DNA of 64,000 bases, taken from NCBI RefSeq assembly GCF_051131155.1, contig NZ_CP159508.1:5022001-5086000 (forward strand), read 5' to 3'. Source of the DNA: Pseudanabaena minima. Lineage in GTDB: Bacteria > Cyanobacteriota > Cyanobacteriia > Pseudanabaenales > Pseudanabaenaceae. Below, one piece after another: positions 23,215 to 33,293 of this stretch. Each line of letters opens with the position of its first letter. Positions within the stretch are counted from its first letter, which is position 1. The notes under the pieces are model-generated. The model did no database searches. It had not been told where the DNA came from and saw nothing but the letters and a program-made list of their open reading frames with translations. Both the position numbers and the translations under genes were made by a program.

Positions 23215-24090
23215 ATGCTAGCCCCAAAAAAGAAGTATTGCTATATTCTTTCTTACGTCTTACCTCCTGATTCAGTTTTGCGAGAACTTTGTATAAAGGA
23301 TGCATTACTAGATAATGAAGGTCTTGTAAAACTTTTTGAGATTGATGATTTCCAGCTTTCATTAAGACTTAGTTCGGAAGGAAAACTTGATGCCTTCTTT
23401 TGTAAAACTGAAGATTATCAAGAAGAAATTAATATTGATGCTTTCAAAGAAAAATCATTAGGCATACTCATAAAATCTCTAAATCGGTTTCAATTTGCCT
23501 TTATGGACTTACGGAACCAGCGTGGATATACACCGTTTGAAAGAAATCGCCATCAATCTAATATTTATGATATTGAAGTATTAGATTGTGAAACGGGAAA
23601 TAAAATACTTCAACCTGCTGCAACAATATATAAAGTTGTTGGTGAAATGTCATTTCTTGGATTTCCCAAAAATGTACTTTTGCAAAAGTTTTGTGAAGTC
23701 TTAGAAATCCAAAAAGACAATATCGATGAATACATTGATAGATTTTTAAGTCTTGAGAATTTAAATAGTGATCCAGTTTTACACTTTGTCACTTTATATT
23801 CTTTGTATGAATATATCAATAAAACATCGGGAAACCGTTTAAAGGAATTATTTACTAACAAAGGACTTGAGAAGAAGTTTAGAAATACTAGAAATTTTGC
23901 TGCTCATGGAAAAGTTGAAGGTCAAGAGTTAAAAGAAGTCTTAGAAAACTTTTTGGGAGTTTCTCCGATAGGATTTTATTCATTTGATCGATATAATCCA
24001 TCTCATGTAAATCTAATTAATGAAGTTATTGTTGAAGCTCAACCTATAATTCAGCAGTATTTGAGGGGAGAATTAGGTCTCAATCAATAA
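23215..24090 (+). CDS. hypothetical protein with HEPN-like RNFAAH motif
   Basis: A protein of 291 aa without a family I recognise. It is more AT-rich than its neighbours and lacks HIP1 sites, which suggests acquisition. The N-terminal 170 residues are mixed alpha/beta (KKKYCYILSYVLPPDSVLREL). The C-terminal third is helical and contains LEKKFRNTRNFAAHGKVEGQEL, where Arg226 and His231 form an Rx4H motif as in HEPN RNases. Many HEPN proteins act in phage defence or toxin systems. No partner gene is adjacent, so a defence role is speculative. It has its own terminator shared with infB. Confidence 0.6.
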   Translation: MLAPKKKYCYILSYVLPPDSVLRELCIKDALLDNEGLVKLFEIDDFQLSLRLSSEGKLDAFFCKTEDYQEEINIDAFKEKSLGILIKSLNRFQFAFMDLRNQRGYTPFERNRHQSNIYDIEVLDCETGNKILQPAATIYKVVGEMSFLGFPKNVLLQKFCEVLEIQKDNIDEYIDRFLSLENLNSDPVLHFVTLYSLYEYINKTSGNRLKELFTNKGLEKKFRNTRNFAAHGKVEGQELKEVLENFLGVSPIGFYSFDRYNPSHVNLINEVIVEAQPIIQQYLRGELGLNQ

Positions 24091-24112
24091 GGTTTCCCTG
24101 AAAATATTTTCA

Positions 24113-24151
24113 AACAATAAAAAAGCGCCCCTAAGGGCGCTTTTTATTGTT
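24113..24151. terminator. bidirectional terminator
   Basis: A stem AACAATAAAAAAGCGCCC, loop CTAA, and complement ending TTTTTATTGTT. It serves the convergent hypothetical gene (+) and infB (-). Confidence 0.9.
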
Positions 24152-24155
24152 TCTG

Positions 24156-27100
24156 CTACGAAGTAGCTAGCGTGCGACGCTTGGTGACCATGCGGAAGGC
24201 TTCGATGATATCGCCCTCTTTCCATGCTGAGAACTTCGTAAGGGAGATACCGCACTCAAATCCAGAGGCAACCTCCTTCGCATCATCCTTAACCCGACGC
24301 AGCGAATCAAGTACGGCTGAATGTATAACCTCATTGCCACGTTTGACACGGACATTGCAGTTGCGGATCAGCTTGCCATTCTGGACATAGCAACCAGCCA
24401 CAGCACCCTTACCAATCGTAAAGATGGCGCGGACTTCAGCCTGACCAAGGTATTCTTCGACCATTTCAGGATCGAGTAAACCTTCCATTGCGTCTTGGAT
24501 ATCTTCCAAGAGCTTATAGATGACGTTGTAATCACGGAAGTCAACACCAAGGTCATCAGCAGCCTGTCTTGCACCTGGAGCCATCGTTGTATTGAAACCA
24601 AGTACAACAGCCGAACTTGCCGCCGCTAAGCTGATATCGTTTTCGGTGATTTCACCAGGAGCTGATAGTAGGATACGCAATTGGACTTCGCGTTGAGGTA
24701 GTTGAGCCAAAGAACCAAGAATTGCTTCGAGGGAACCTTGAACATCTGCCTTGAGAATAATATTGAGTTCCTTGAGATCGCCTTCTTTGACTTTTTCCGA
24801 CAAAGTACCAAGGGTGACTCGACGTGAAGCCATGGCTTGTACCAAGCGGGCTTGACGTTGATCCATTGTGCGTTGATCGGCGATCGCACGAGCTTGCTTT
24901 TCATCAAGGTAGACTTCAAACTCATCACCCGCCGCAGGGACATCGCCAAGACCAAGGACTTCCACCGCAAAGGATGGCGAAGCCTTATCGACACGTACAC
25001 CGCGATCGTCCACCATGGCACGTACCTTACCAAAGGCAGCACCAGCCACGAAGATATCGCCAACATGCAATGTCCCGTTTTGAACTAGCAATGTTGCTAC
25101 GGGTCCCTTCGCCTTATCGAGGTGAGCTTCGATGACAGTACCCTTAGCAGTACGGTTAGGGTTCGCTTGTAAGTCTTCAACTTCAGCAACCAGCAAGATC
25201 ATTTCCAACAAGGTATCAAGGTTCTCGCGACGGATCGCACTCACAGGAACCATGATTGTGTCACCGCCCCATTCTTCAGCAACGAGAGCATATTCAGTTA
25301 ACTCTTGGCGAATGCGATCGGGCTGAGCCTCAACCTTGTCCACCTTATTAATGGCAACAACAATTGGTACTTTAGCTGCCCGAGCATGGCTAATTGCTTC
25401 AATGGTTTGAGGTTGTACACCATCATCGGCGGCTACAACCAGTACGGCAATGTCAGTGACCTTCGTACCACGCGCACGCATGGCAGTAAAGGCTTCGTGA
25501 CCAGGAGTGTCAAGGAAGACGATCTGTTGTTTCTGACCATTATGCTCAACATCAACATGATATGCACCGATATGTTGAGTAATACCACCCGCTTCTCCTT
25601 GAGCAACTTTACTCTTCCGAATTGCATCAAGTAGGGTCGTTTTACCATGGTCAACATGTCCCATGATCGTAACTACAGGAGGACGACGTTGCAGTTTATC
25701 AAGGTCACCAACCTCGATCATTTCGGTCTTGAGCGCTAGTTCAACAACTTCAGGATCGTGGACTTCGTAGCCCAACTCTGCAGCCACCATTTTGGCAGTG
25801 CCCACGTCGAGGGTTTGGTTAATATTCGCCATGATCCCCTTCATAAATAGGGTGCGAATCACTTCTGTCTCAGAAAGTACTAGGCGCTTAGCTAGTACGG
25901 CGACGGTCATGCCCTCTTCGATTTCCACTGAGGTAGGCTTTTCGGGAATAACTTCGACTTGTTGATGACGGCGATCGCGACTTGGTGCAGATTTTTTACC
26001 CTTTTGAGTTGGTTTAATATCGGCAGCCATGGTTGGTTTTGATGGCACAGTTATGGCTTTAGGTCGTGCAGTTGGACGCGCCAAAGACAGACTGATTTGT
26101 GCTAACTCAGCAGCAGCCTCAAGATCAGCGGCATCATCATCATCGTCATCAAAATCACGCAGATAGCGCTTAGGCTTATTCAGGCGATTCTTTTCTTTAA
26201 GCTCTAATAAATCCTTTTCTTCTTCTTCCTTAGACTTACCTTTACGCTTACTTGACTTGTTCGGTAGAGTAGGCTTTTCCAAAAGTTCAGGCAATACAGG
26301 ATTAAAGCCACCTGCAACCTCAGGTTTTTTGCCAGTTTTGTCAGCAATTACTGGCTTCTCAGGCGCACGCATTAAAGTGGGCATTGGAGGGCGCAGGTTG
26401 TGTGGTGGCTCTGTTGGTGCGGTGATCCCTCGTTCGATTAGTACTGAGTCCTTGACTAATTTGGGACCACGACCTTGAGGTCTACCGTTAGTAGGAGCCA
26501 CAGGTTGCTCAACAGGCTTGTTCAGTTTTGGCTTTTCAGGCTTGTTTACCCTAACTGTTTCTGGATGTGTTTCGTGTTTGACCTGATGATCGGAGCGGTC
26601 TTGCTCAGACTTACTCTGATTGGCTTTTGCCGAAATTCTTGACTCATCTGAAGGCTTTGCGGTTGGTGGTTTAGGCGCAATAACTGCTTTAGGTGCAACA
26701 GATACAGGAGGTTTGGGGCGCTCTGGTGCTACAGGCTTATTCAATTTGACTTGAGGTGGTGACACACTTACTAAAGCTTGTTTCGGCGCAAGTGGACGTT
26801 CAGCTTTTTCTGCTTGCGGACGTTCAGACCTTGGATTTTCTTTACGGGGGTGTTCTTTGGGTGCTTGTTTGGATTGGTTTACCCTTGCTGCGATCACTGG
26901 CTCCTCAACTGAGTTTTTTGCAGGAATCGATACAGCAGCCTTTTCTGGTGATTTGGGTGCAGTTGGCGGCGCAATTAATTCTATTTTTGATTCTGATGGC
27001 GATGCTGGCTGAGAGTCTTTGATCGCTTGGGGATTTACTGGTGAGGTCAATTCTGTTTCTGATATTAATTCAATTTTGGGCGCAGGAGCAGTTTCGGACT

Positions 27101-27587
27101 GTTCGCCTTCTGAGACGGAAGGACGACTAGGAGGCTTAACTAATGAAGAAGCAGAGGGCATGGGCAAGGGAGGGTTGATAACAGCAGTTTTAGCAGGAGG
27201 TTCTGAGCTAGGCTCAGTGATCGCATTAGATGAGTTAAGAGGCGGATGCAGTGGAGGCGTAGCTCCTACATTACCAGAGACAGGCGGAGTATTGAGACGA
27301 ATTGTGGGCTTGGTAACAGCAAGAATTTGTTGCTTGGCAATACGAGCATCGGATTCTTTGGTCTTCGCCACAGCAATTGCTTTCTTTTCAGAAGTTTTGG
27401 GATCGGTCGTTTTGGGATAATGTTGAGGGGCTTTGATGCGTACCAATTCCGCCTCTGATTCTGTAATTGTACTACTATGACTTTTGACAACTATATTTAA
27501 TTTCTCACACACCGCGATGACATCTTTGGTGTCGAGATCTAGCTCTCGCGAGAGTTCATATAGTCGAACTCGATTGCTTATACTCAT
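24156..27587 (-). CDS. infB: translation initiation factor IF-2
   Basis: IF-2 is the GTPase that brings initiator tRNA to the ribosome and joins the subunits. At 1143 aa it has a long, Pro/Lys/Glu-rich N-terminal region (about residues 60-560), as in cyanobacteria. The extreme N-terminal IF2-N domain reads RLYELSRELDLDTKDVIAVCEKL, and a second one lies near residues 560-620. The G domain carries GHVDHGKTTLLD (P loop), DTPGHEAFTAMRARG and NKVDK. Domains II, III and the tRNA-binding IV follow. The usual neighbours nusA and rbfA are absent, and over 500 bp of apparently non-coding DNA lies upstream. Confidence 0.97.
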   Translation of the reverse strand: MSISNRVRLYELSRELDLDTKDVIAVCEKLNIVVKSHSSTITESEAELVRIKAPQHYPKTTDPKTSEKKAIAVAKTKESDARIAKQQILAVTKPTIRLNTPPVSGNVGATPPLHPPLNSSNAITEPSSEPPAKTAVINPPLPMPSASSLVKPPSRPSVSEGEQSETAPAPKIELISETELTSPVNPQAIKDSQPASPSESKIELIAPPTAPKSPEKAAVSIPAKNSVEEPVIAARVNQSKQAPKEHPRKENPRSERPQAEKAERPLAPKQALVSVSPPQVKLNKPVAPERPKPPVSVAPKAVIAPKPPTAKPSDESRISAKANQSKSEQDRSDHQVKHETHPETVRVNKPEKPKLNKPVEQPVAPTNGRPQGRGPKLVKDSVLIERGITAPTEPPHNLRPPMPTLMRAPEKPVIADKTGKKPEVAGGFNPVLPELLEKPTLPNKSSKRKGKSKEEEEKDLLELKEKNRLNKPKRYLRDFDDDDDDAADLEAAAELAQISLSLARPTARPKAITVPSKPTMAADIKPTQKGKKSAPSRDRRHQQVEVIPEKPTSVEIEEGMTVAVLAKRLVLSETEVIRTLFMKGIMANINQTLDVGTAKMVAAELGYEVHDPEVVELALKTEMIEVGDLDKLQRRPPVVTIMGHVDHGKTTLLDAIRKSKVAQGEAGGITQHIGAYHVDVEHNGQKQQIVFLDTPGHEAFTAMRARGTKVTDIAVLVVAADDGVQPQTIEAISHARAAKVPIVVAINKVDKVEAQPDRIRQELTEYALVAEEWGGDTIMVPVSAIRRENLDTLLEMILLVAEVEDLQANPNRTAKGTVIEAHLDKAKGPVATLLVQNGTLHVGDIFVAGAAFGKVRAMVDDRGVRVDKASPSFAVEVLGLGDVPAAGDEFEVYLDEKQARAIADQRTMDQRQARLVQAMASRRVTLGTLSEKVKEGDLKELNIILKADVQGSLEAILGSLAQLPQREVQLRILLSAPGEITENDISLAAASSAVVLGFNTTMAPGARQAADDLGVDFRDYNVIYKLLEDIQDAMEGLLDPEMVEEYLGQAEVRAIFTIGKGAVAGCYVQNGKLIRNCNVRVKRGNEVIHSAVLDSLRRVKDDAKEVASGFECGISLTKFSAWKEGDIIEAFRMVTKRRTLATS

Positions 27588-28123
27588 TGCTCACTCTGCC
27601 CTGCGTAACTGTTGTACACGATGAAATTGAATTTACATAGAAGTTGCTTCCTGTCTTTTGCTAGGTTGAATTACATTAGCTGAATTACATTGACCATAGT
27701 TAATCTTAGAAGCGCCTAGCTATTCCTGTTGAACAGGCTAGCGAGTATGTTTCAATTTTTAGATGAAACTACTATAGCTATTATTACTCATACAATCTAG
27801 TAATATGAGAAGTCAGATAATTTGGCTCACAAATCCTTGGCAAAATCTCACCCAGTTTACTAGCTCTTGTACATTACCCCTAAACACAGTTTTTGAGAAG
27901 AGATTTTTTATGTAAGCATTACCTTGTGTTAATTACAGAGCCGAATATTAAGAAAGTCATGCTTTGTAGGAATTCCTCAATATATTTAACTGAATTTAAC
28001 CGACTAAGTAGGTTTTTTAAAGCTCTGTAAATTTATTAGCGCTTTTACAGTTGTTTACATTAGTTTACTTTAATGTAGGATCGGATCGTCTCGCAGTGTT
28101 CTGCCCCCATTGTTTTGATATCT
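27588..28123. other. non-coding region between divergent infB and lepA
   Basis: About 535 AT-rich bases with no ORF I can support on either strand and no clear hairpin or riboswitch. It must hold the promoters and leaders of the two divergent translation-factor genes. I could not place -10/-35 boxes with confidence. Confidence 0.6.
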
Positions 28124-29935
28124 ATGACCAACGTACCTGTCTCTCGTATTCGTAACTTTTCGATTATTGCCCATATTGATCATGGCAAGTCTACACTTGC
28201 CGATCGCTTGTTGCAATTTACAGGCACGGTGGCGGATCGGGATATGAAGGCTCAATTTCTAGACAATATGGATCTGGAACGAGAGCGGGGGATCACCATT
28301 AAGCTGCAAGCAGCAAGAATGAATTATCAGGCTCTTAATGGTGATGAGTATACGATTAACTTGATTGACACTCCCGGACATGTGGACTTTTCCTATGAAG
28401 TATCACGCAGTTTGGCGGCTTGTGAAGGGGCTTTGCTGGTGGTTGATGCGTCGCAGGGGGTAGAAGCTCAGACTCTGGCTAATGTGTATTTAGCCTTAGC
28501 CAACGATTTAGAAATTGTGCCTGTATTAAACAAGATCGATTTACCAGGAGCTGATCCCGATCGCATTGCCCATGAAATTGAAGAATTAATTGGCTTAGAT
28601 TGTGCGGACGCAATTCATGCATCGGCAAAACAAGGGATTGGGATTCGCGAGATTCTTGAGGCGATCGTTTTAAGAGTACCCGCTCCGAAGGATACGGTCG
28701 ATCAGCCTTTAAGAGCTTTGATCTTTGACAGTTATTACGATGCCTATCGGGGGGTAATTGTTTATTTTCGGGTGATGGATGGCACGGTCAAAAAAGGTGA
28801 TCGCGTCAAATTCATGGCTTCGGGGCAGGAATATGTAATTGACGAGCTAGGGGTCTTAGCCCCAGGACAGATCCAAGTTGATGAATTACATGCGGGTGAA
28901 GTAGGCTATCTGGCGGCGGCGATCAAGATGGTTGCCCATGCGCGGGTTGGGGACACGATTACTTCGGCGATCGACTCGGCTCCAGAACCTTTCCCAGGGT
29001 ATGAAGAAGCTAAGCCGATGGTTTTCTGCGGCATGTTTCCCACTGATGCCGATCAGTTTGAAGAATTGCGCGAAGCTTTGACGAAGCTCAAGCTCAACGA
29101 TGCGTCTTTAAACTATGAGCCAGAGACCTCGAACGCGATGGGCTTCGGCTTTCGATGCGGATTTTTGGGGATGCTGCACATGGAAATCGTGCAAGAGCGT
29201 CTGGAACGTGAATATAATCTCGATTTGATTGTGACTGCGCCATCGGTAATTTATCGGGTGACGACTAATAACGATGAGATCTTAATGATTGATAATCCCA
29301 GTGAGTTACCGCCACCCAATTCAAGGAAACAGATCGAGGAGCCATATGTGAAGTTGGAGATCATGACTCCGCAAATTTACATTGGTACGTTGATGGAGTT
29401 GTGCGTGGCTAGACGTGGCGTATTTGTCGATACGAAGTACATCACTACGGAACGGGCTACTTTAATTTATGAGTTGCCATTAGCCGAAATGGTGACCGAT
29501 TTCTTTGATCAGATGAAGTCACGCACTAAGGGATACGCCAGCATGGAATATCAAATTATTGGCTACCGTCCTAATGATCTGGTACTAGTGGATATTCTCG
29601 TCAACGAAGAACCTGTCGATGCCTTGGCTTGCATTGTGCATCGTGACAAGTCCTATAACGTCGGTCGGGCGCTAGTATCTAAGCTCAGAGAATTAATTCC
29701 TAAGCAACAGTTCCAGATTCCTATCCAAGCGGCGATCGGTTCAAAGATTTTGGCGCGGGAGAATATTTCGGCTTTACGCAAGAATGTGCTCAGTAAGTGT
29801 TACGGCGGGGACATTTCTCGGAAGAAAAAACTTTTAGAGAAGCAGAAAAAGGGTAAAAAACGGATGAAGTCGATTGGTACGGTGGAAGTACCACAAGCCG
29901 CATTTATGGCGATCTTGCAACTGAACGGCGATTAA
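28124..29935 (+). CDS. lepA: elongation factor 4 (LepA) GTPase
   Basis: A protein of 603 aa, the normal length. The ATG at 28124 fits the family start (TNVPVSRIRNFSIIAHIDHGKSTLADRLL); a TTG three codons upstream is less likely. G motifs: AHIDHGKST, DTPGHVDFSYEV and NKIDLPGADP. The C-terminal LepA-specific domain (SKLRELIPKQQFQIPIQAAIG, NVLSKCYGGDISRKKKLLEKQKKGKKRMK) is complete. EF4 binds ribosomes and acts on stalled or mispositioned complexes, and has been linked to photosystem biogenesis in plastids. Divergent from infB. Confidence 0.97.
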   Translation: MTNVPVSRIRNFSIIAHIDHGKSTLADRLLQFTGTVADRDMKAQFLDNMDLERERGITIKLQAARMNYQALNGDEYTINLIDTPGHVDFSYEVSRSLAACEGALLVVDASQGVEAQTLANVYLALANDLEIVPVLNKIDLPGADPDRIAHEIEELIGLDCADAIHASAKQGIGIREILEAIVLRVPAPKDTVDQPLRALIFDSYYDAYRGVIVYFRVMDGTVKKGDRVKFMASGQEYVIDELGVLAPGQIQVDELHAGEVGYLAAAIKMVAHARVGDTITSAIDSAPEPFPGYEEAKPMVFCGMFPTDADQFEELREALTKLKLNDASLNYEPETSNAMGFGFRCGFLGMLHMEIVQERLEREYNLDLIVTAPSVIYRVTTNNDEILMIDNPSELPPPNSRKQIEEPYVKLEIMTPQIYIGTLMELCVARRGVFVDTKYITTERATLIYELPLAEMVTDFFDQMKSRTKGYASMEYQIIGYRPNDLVLVDILVNEEPVDALACIVHRDKSYNVGRALVSKLRELIPKQQFQIPIQAAIGSKILARENISALRKNVLSKCYGGDISRKKKLLEKQKKGKKRMKSIGTVEVPQAAFMAILQLNGD

Positions 29936-29968
29936 CAAAAAAGGAGCGCATCGCGCTCCTTTTTTGTT
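29934..29968. terminator. bidirectional terminator
   Basis: A stem AACAAAAAAGGAGCGC, loop ATC and complement, between the convergent lepA and purM genes. Confidence 0.9.
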
Positions 29969-29980
29969 CTTTTTTGTTTT

Positions 29981-31012
29981 TTATACGAAGATTAGCGATC
30001 GCTCGGCGGCGATGACTTCACCGATGCGATTAGTGACAAAGCCTTGGGACTGGAAATAGGCGATCGCCTCATCAGCTCTAGCGGGATCAACGACTACTGC
30101 CATACCAATACCCATATTAAAAGTATTGAACATATCTACTTCGGGAACTTCACCCTCAGACTGAAGCCATTGGAACAGCGTAGGAATCTGCCAACTATCA
30201 CGGAAAATCTGCACGGCTTGACCTTCACCGAGGCAACGGGGGAGGTTTTCAGGTAAGCCGCCACCTGTGATATGTGCAAGCCCGTGAATGCCAAAATTTG
30301 CTTTTAGGGCTGCTAAAACTGGTTTGACATAAATTTGTGTGGGCGTGAGAAACACCTCAGCTAAGGTCAAATCTTGAGTATCGATGGAGATTTCTAGCTT
30401 ATCGTCCCATTTATAGCCTTTAGTTTCGATGATTTTGCGAACAAGGCTATAGCCATTGCTATGGATGCCCGAACTCGCCAAACCAATGACCACATCGCCA
30501 ATATTGACCTGTGTGCCATTGAGCATTTCTGACTTTTCGGCGATCGCTACACAAAAACCCGCCGCATCATATTCGCCCACACCATAAAACCCCGGCATCT
30601 CCGCCGTTTCGCCGCCAAGCAAGGCACAACCTGCCATCTGACAACCATCAGCAATGCCCTTAACTACTTCAGCAAGTTGATCGGGTTCCAGCTTGCCTGT
30701 TGCTAAATAATCTAAGAAAAATAATGGCTCTGCACCAGAGGTAAGCACATCATTTACGCACATTGCTACTAAGTCAATGCCGATGGTGTCGTGTTTATTG
30801 GCTGCTTGAGCAATTTTTAGCTTTGTACCAACGCCGTCTGTACCTGAAACGAGAACGGGTTGTCGATAACCTGTGGGCAGTTCAAAACATCCACCAAAGC
30901 CGCCAAGATCGCCTAATACCCCTAGACGATGGGTTCTGGCGACGGAATCGCGAATTTTTTCCACGAAAGTGCGACCTGCTTCGATGTCTACACCCGCTTG
31001 ACGATAATCCAA
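29981..31012 (-). CDS. purM: phosphoribosylformylglycinamidine cyclo-ligase (AIR synthetase)
   Basis: Catalyses the fifth step of purine synthesis, the ATP-dependent closure of FGAM to AIR. It has 343 aa, full length. Conserved segments: MDYRQAGVDIEAG at the N-terminus, VSGTDGVGTKLKIA, DLVAMCVNDVLTSGAEPLFFLDYLA, GGETAEMPGFY and HITGGGLPENLPR. It is cytoplasmic. It lies 66 bp downstream of proC on the same strand and may be cotranscribed with it. Confidence 0.97.
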   Translation of the reverse strand: MDYRQAGVDIEAGRTFVEKIRDSVARTHRLGVLGDLGGFGGCFELPTGYRQPVLVSGTDGVGTKLKIAQAANKHDTIGIDLVAMCVNDVLTSGAEPLFFLDYLATGKLEPDQLAEVVKGIADGCQMAGCALLGGETAEMPGFYGVGEYDAAGFCVAIAEKSEMLNGTQVNIGDVVIGLASSGIHSNGYSLVRKIIETKGYKWDDKLEISIDTQDLTLAEVFLTPTQIYVKPVLAALKANFGIHGLAHITGGGLPENLPRCLGEGQAVQIFRDSWQIPTLFQWLQSEGEVPEVDMFNTFNMGIGMAVVVDPARADEAIAYFQSQGFVTNRIGEVIAAERSLIFV

Positions 31013-31078
31013 AACTTCTAACTCCCAATCTGCTCAATTAAACTTTTAGATTGGTGGTTTGCACAAATCTAAAACAAC

Positions 31079-31876
31079 TTACTGCTTGCCTAATTCATCA
31101 GCCCGATGGGTTGCCGCAAGCACGGCTTCTATCATAGCGGAACGCAAGCCCGCTTTTTCTAACTGAGCGATCGCTGCAATGGTTGTGCCCGCAGGACTGG
31201 TGACTTGATCTTTTAATTGAGCAGGATGTAACTTCGTTTCAGTTAATAATTGTGCGGTTCCTAAAACCGTTTGTGTGGCTAATTGCATGGCGATCGCCCT
31301 TGGCAATCCTGCTGCTACGCCCCCATCTGCCATTGCTTCAACCATGAGCGCAACATAAGCGGGCCCAGAGCCTGATAAACCTGTGACTGCATTCATCAGT
31401 GATTCGGCAACTTCGACGACTGTACCAACCGCCCCAAAAATTTTTCGCACAGCATCTAACTGTGCCTTAGTTACTAGCGCATTTGCGGCGATTGCCGTTA
31501 CGCCTGCACCCACTTGCGCTGGTGTATTGGGCATAGTTCGGATAATTGGTTTAGAGGGAAACATCACCTCTAGTTGCGCCAAAGTTACACCAGCTAAAAT
31601 TGACACAATGCAATTAGCGGGAGCATTTGCTAAACCAATGGCAGCCGCATTGAGTGATTGTGGTTTAACAGCAAGAAGCATAATCTCTGCTTCCGCAGCC
31701 ACTAGATTATTTGGTGTAACTTGCACCCCATACTTTTTTTCTAAGAGAGTGCGACGCTCTGGCATCGGGTCGCTGACGCAGACATCGGATGGCAGGTAAA
31801 GGTTACTAGCGATCAGGCGAGACAAAATTGCCTCACCCATTACACCGCCACCGATAATACTGAGTTGAGCTTTCAA
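31079..31876 (-). CDS. proC: pyrroline-5-carboxylate reductase
   Basis: Reduces pyrroline-5-carboxylate to proline with NAD(P)H. It has 265 aa. The N-terminal Rossmann motif reads IGGGVMGEAI. The C-terminal signature is present (VTGLSGSGPAYVALMVEAMADGGVAAGLPR, then LKDQVTSPAGTTIAAI). It starts 22 bp after the end of sepF on the same strand, the usual cyanobacterial sepF-proC order. Confidence 0.96.
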   Translation of the reverse strand: MKAQLSIIGGGVMGEAILSRLIASNLYLPSDVCVSDPMPERRTLLEKKYGVQVTPNNLVAAEAEIMLLAVKPQSLNAAAIGLANAPANCIVSILAGVTLAQLEVMFPSKPIIRTMPNTPAQVGAGVTAIAANALVTKAQLDAVRKIFGAVGTVVEVAESLMNAVTGLSGSGPAYVALMVEAMADGGVAAGLPRAIAMQLATQTVLGTAQLLTETKLHPAQLKDQVTSPAGTTIAAIAQLEKAGLRSAMIEAVLAATHRADELGKQ

Positions 31877-31898
31877 AGATTCACCAATAACCTAGATA

Positions 31899-32483
31899 TT
31901 ATTGAGCGAAACGGCTAACAGGTGCTTCGGCAGCCCATGCTGGAGCAGGTGCTGCGGTAGGACGTACCACGCGAGGCTGAGGCATAGGTGCTTCGTTCAA
32001 TACTGAAGACTGTGATGTGACTTGAACACAAGAAGGTGCAAACAGGAAGATGCTGTCGCCAATACGTTCTTGATGACCGTCAAGGGCATAAGTACCACCA
32101 GCAACAAAGTCAACTGCACGCTGAGCTTGATCGGGGTCCATCATCGTCAAGTTCAGTACAACTGATTTGCGTTCACGTAATGCTTGGATGGCTTGAGGCA
32201 TTTCTTCAAAAGTGCGAGGCTCCATCACCATTACTTGGGACAGACCATTTGCAGCACCAGGCATACCAATTACATTGCTCATGTTTTCAGAAGTTGCTCT
32301 TAAAGCAGTGGGACGTTCACGGGTGCGGCGAGTTTGTGGCTCTTCAGGTTCTGGAGCGATCGCGCCATTATCTTCTTGGTAAATGTCTTGGTATTCACGG
32401 CTTGAGGCTTCATCGTACTCATATTCGTACTCTTGTGCTTCAGTCAAACCAACAAAATCCTTGAGCTTTGTAAAAATTCCCAT
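31899..32483 (-). CDS. sepF: cell division protein SepF
   Basis: A protein of 194 aa. The N-terminal amphipathic membrane-targeting segment reads MGIFTKLKDFVGL. An acidic linker follows, then the DUF552 core at about 80-165 (VMEPRTFEEMPQAIQALRERKSVVLNLTMMDPDQAQRAVDFVAGG, FLFAPSCVQV). SepF (Cdv2 in cyanobacteria) bundles FtsZ filaments and ties them to the membrane at the division site. It is the first gene of sepF-proC, perhaps with purM. GGAGTTAATTACGATG upstream offers a GGAG ribosome site. Confidence 0.93.
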   Translation of the reverse strand: MGIFTKLKDFVGLTEAQEYEYEYDEASSREYQDIYQEDNGAIAPEPEEPQTRRTRERPTALRATSENMSNVIGMPGAANGLSQVMVMEPRTFEEMPQAIQALRERKSVVLNLTMMDPDQAQRAVDFVAGGTYALDGHQERIGDSIFLFAPSCVQVTSQSSVLNEAPMPQPRVVRPTAAPAPAWAAEAPVSRFAQ

Positions 32484-33257
32484 CGTAATTAACTCCTAGT
32501 GTGTGCTCCTCAGTTTTGGCTTAAAACCTCAACATCATACTTCTAGACTAGATGAGGAGTGCGATCTAATAAAGCAGTCTTAAAAAATAAGGCAAAGAGT
32601 TGCTTTGTCTAGTTGTGCTAAGTTGCCTTTACTGTCCAAAACAGTATTGACAAAATATTTACTCGCAGACTGTAACCGATAACAGGCAAAAAAGCTAGAT
32701 AGAGTTATTAACTTTTTTTAATACGACAAAACACGACTTTTATTTGACAAAGCCTTGTAGTACATAGGACTTAACTACTTAAGTAAACTAGTTACTTACG
32801 AGGAAATCTTTTTGATATTTAACAAGTTTTTAATAATTAGGTAAACTTGATTGCTATCAAGGGCTTTGCTAAACAAATTTGTTTTTGCTAAGAGTGTCTA
32901 TGTGAGTCTAAATGATGATAATTGGACAATGTGATATCACCATAAAAACTTAGTTAGGCATAGTCTTTCTTAAAAGCTTTTCGTATTAGTCTTTACAAAA
33001 GACAAAAGCAATAACATCAAAATAGTTAGTAATACTCATGGGCAATTTCTGATTTTGGGACATCAGTATTGTTGGTTGAAATTAAAGTATTCTAGAATAC
33101 AAAAATTGAACAATTTATTGTATTTATAGAAATAATTTCTAACTATCTCCATCAGGATTAGCTAAATTCTCAACTTTATTGAGAAAAACTATTTGGTTTA
33201 GAACGCTAAACTTATAACAGGTTTGTGCATCTCTGGCAAGCAGAAAAAATCCAATAT
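32484..33257. other. long AT-rich non-coding region upstream of sepF
   Basis: About 770 bases with no supportable gene on either strand. In many cyanobacteria pipX-pipY lies next to sepF. Here pipY lies beyond this gap and I find no pipX frame. The region presumably carries the sepF promoter. Confidence 0.6.
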
Positions 33258-33288
33258 CTGTAAGGTGGCGCTTCGCGCCGCCTTACAG
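33258..33288 (-). terminator. triloop hairpin after pipY
   Basis: A 31-bp palindrome with arms CTGTAAGGTGGCGC (one G-T pair) and loop TTC, six bases past the pipY stop. It has the shared GGTGGCGC/GCGCCGCC apex. There is no strong T run, so its terminator role is uncertain. Confidence 0.6.
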
Positions 33289-33293
33289 GTAAA

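Noticed and set aside
24824..27420. Several open frames on the + strand across infB
   Set aside because: They are antisense frames of a long, compositionally biased gene; infB motifs are continuous on the minus strand.
32484..33257. Hidden pipX gene next to pipY
   Set aside because: No frame of about 89 codons with PipX-like sequence is visible on either strand.
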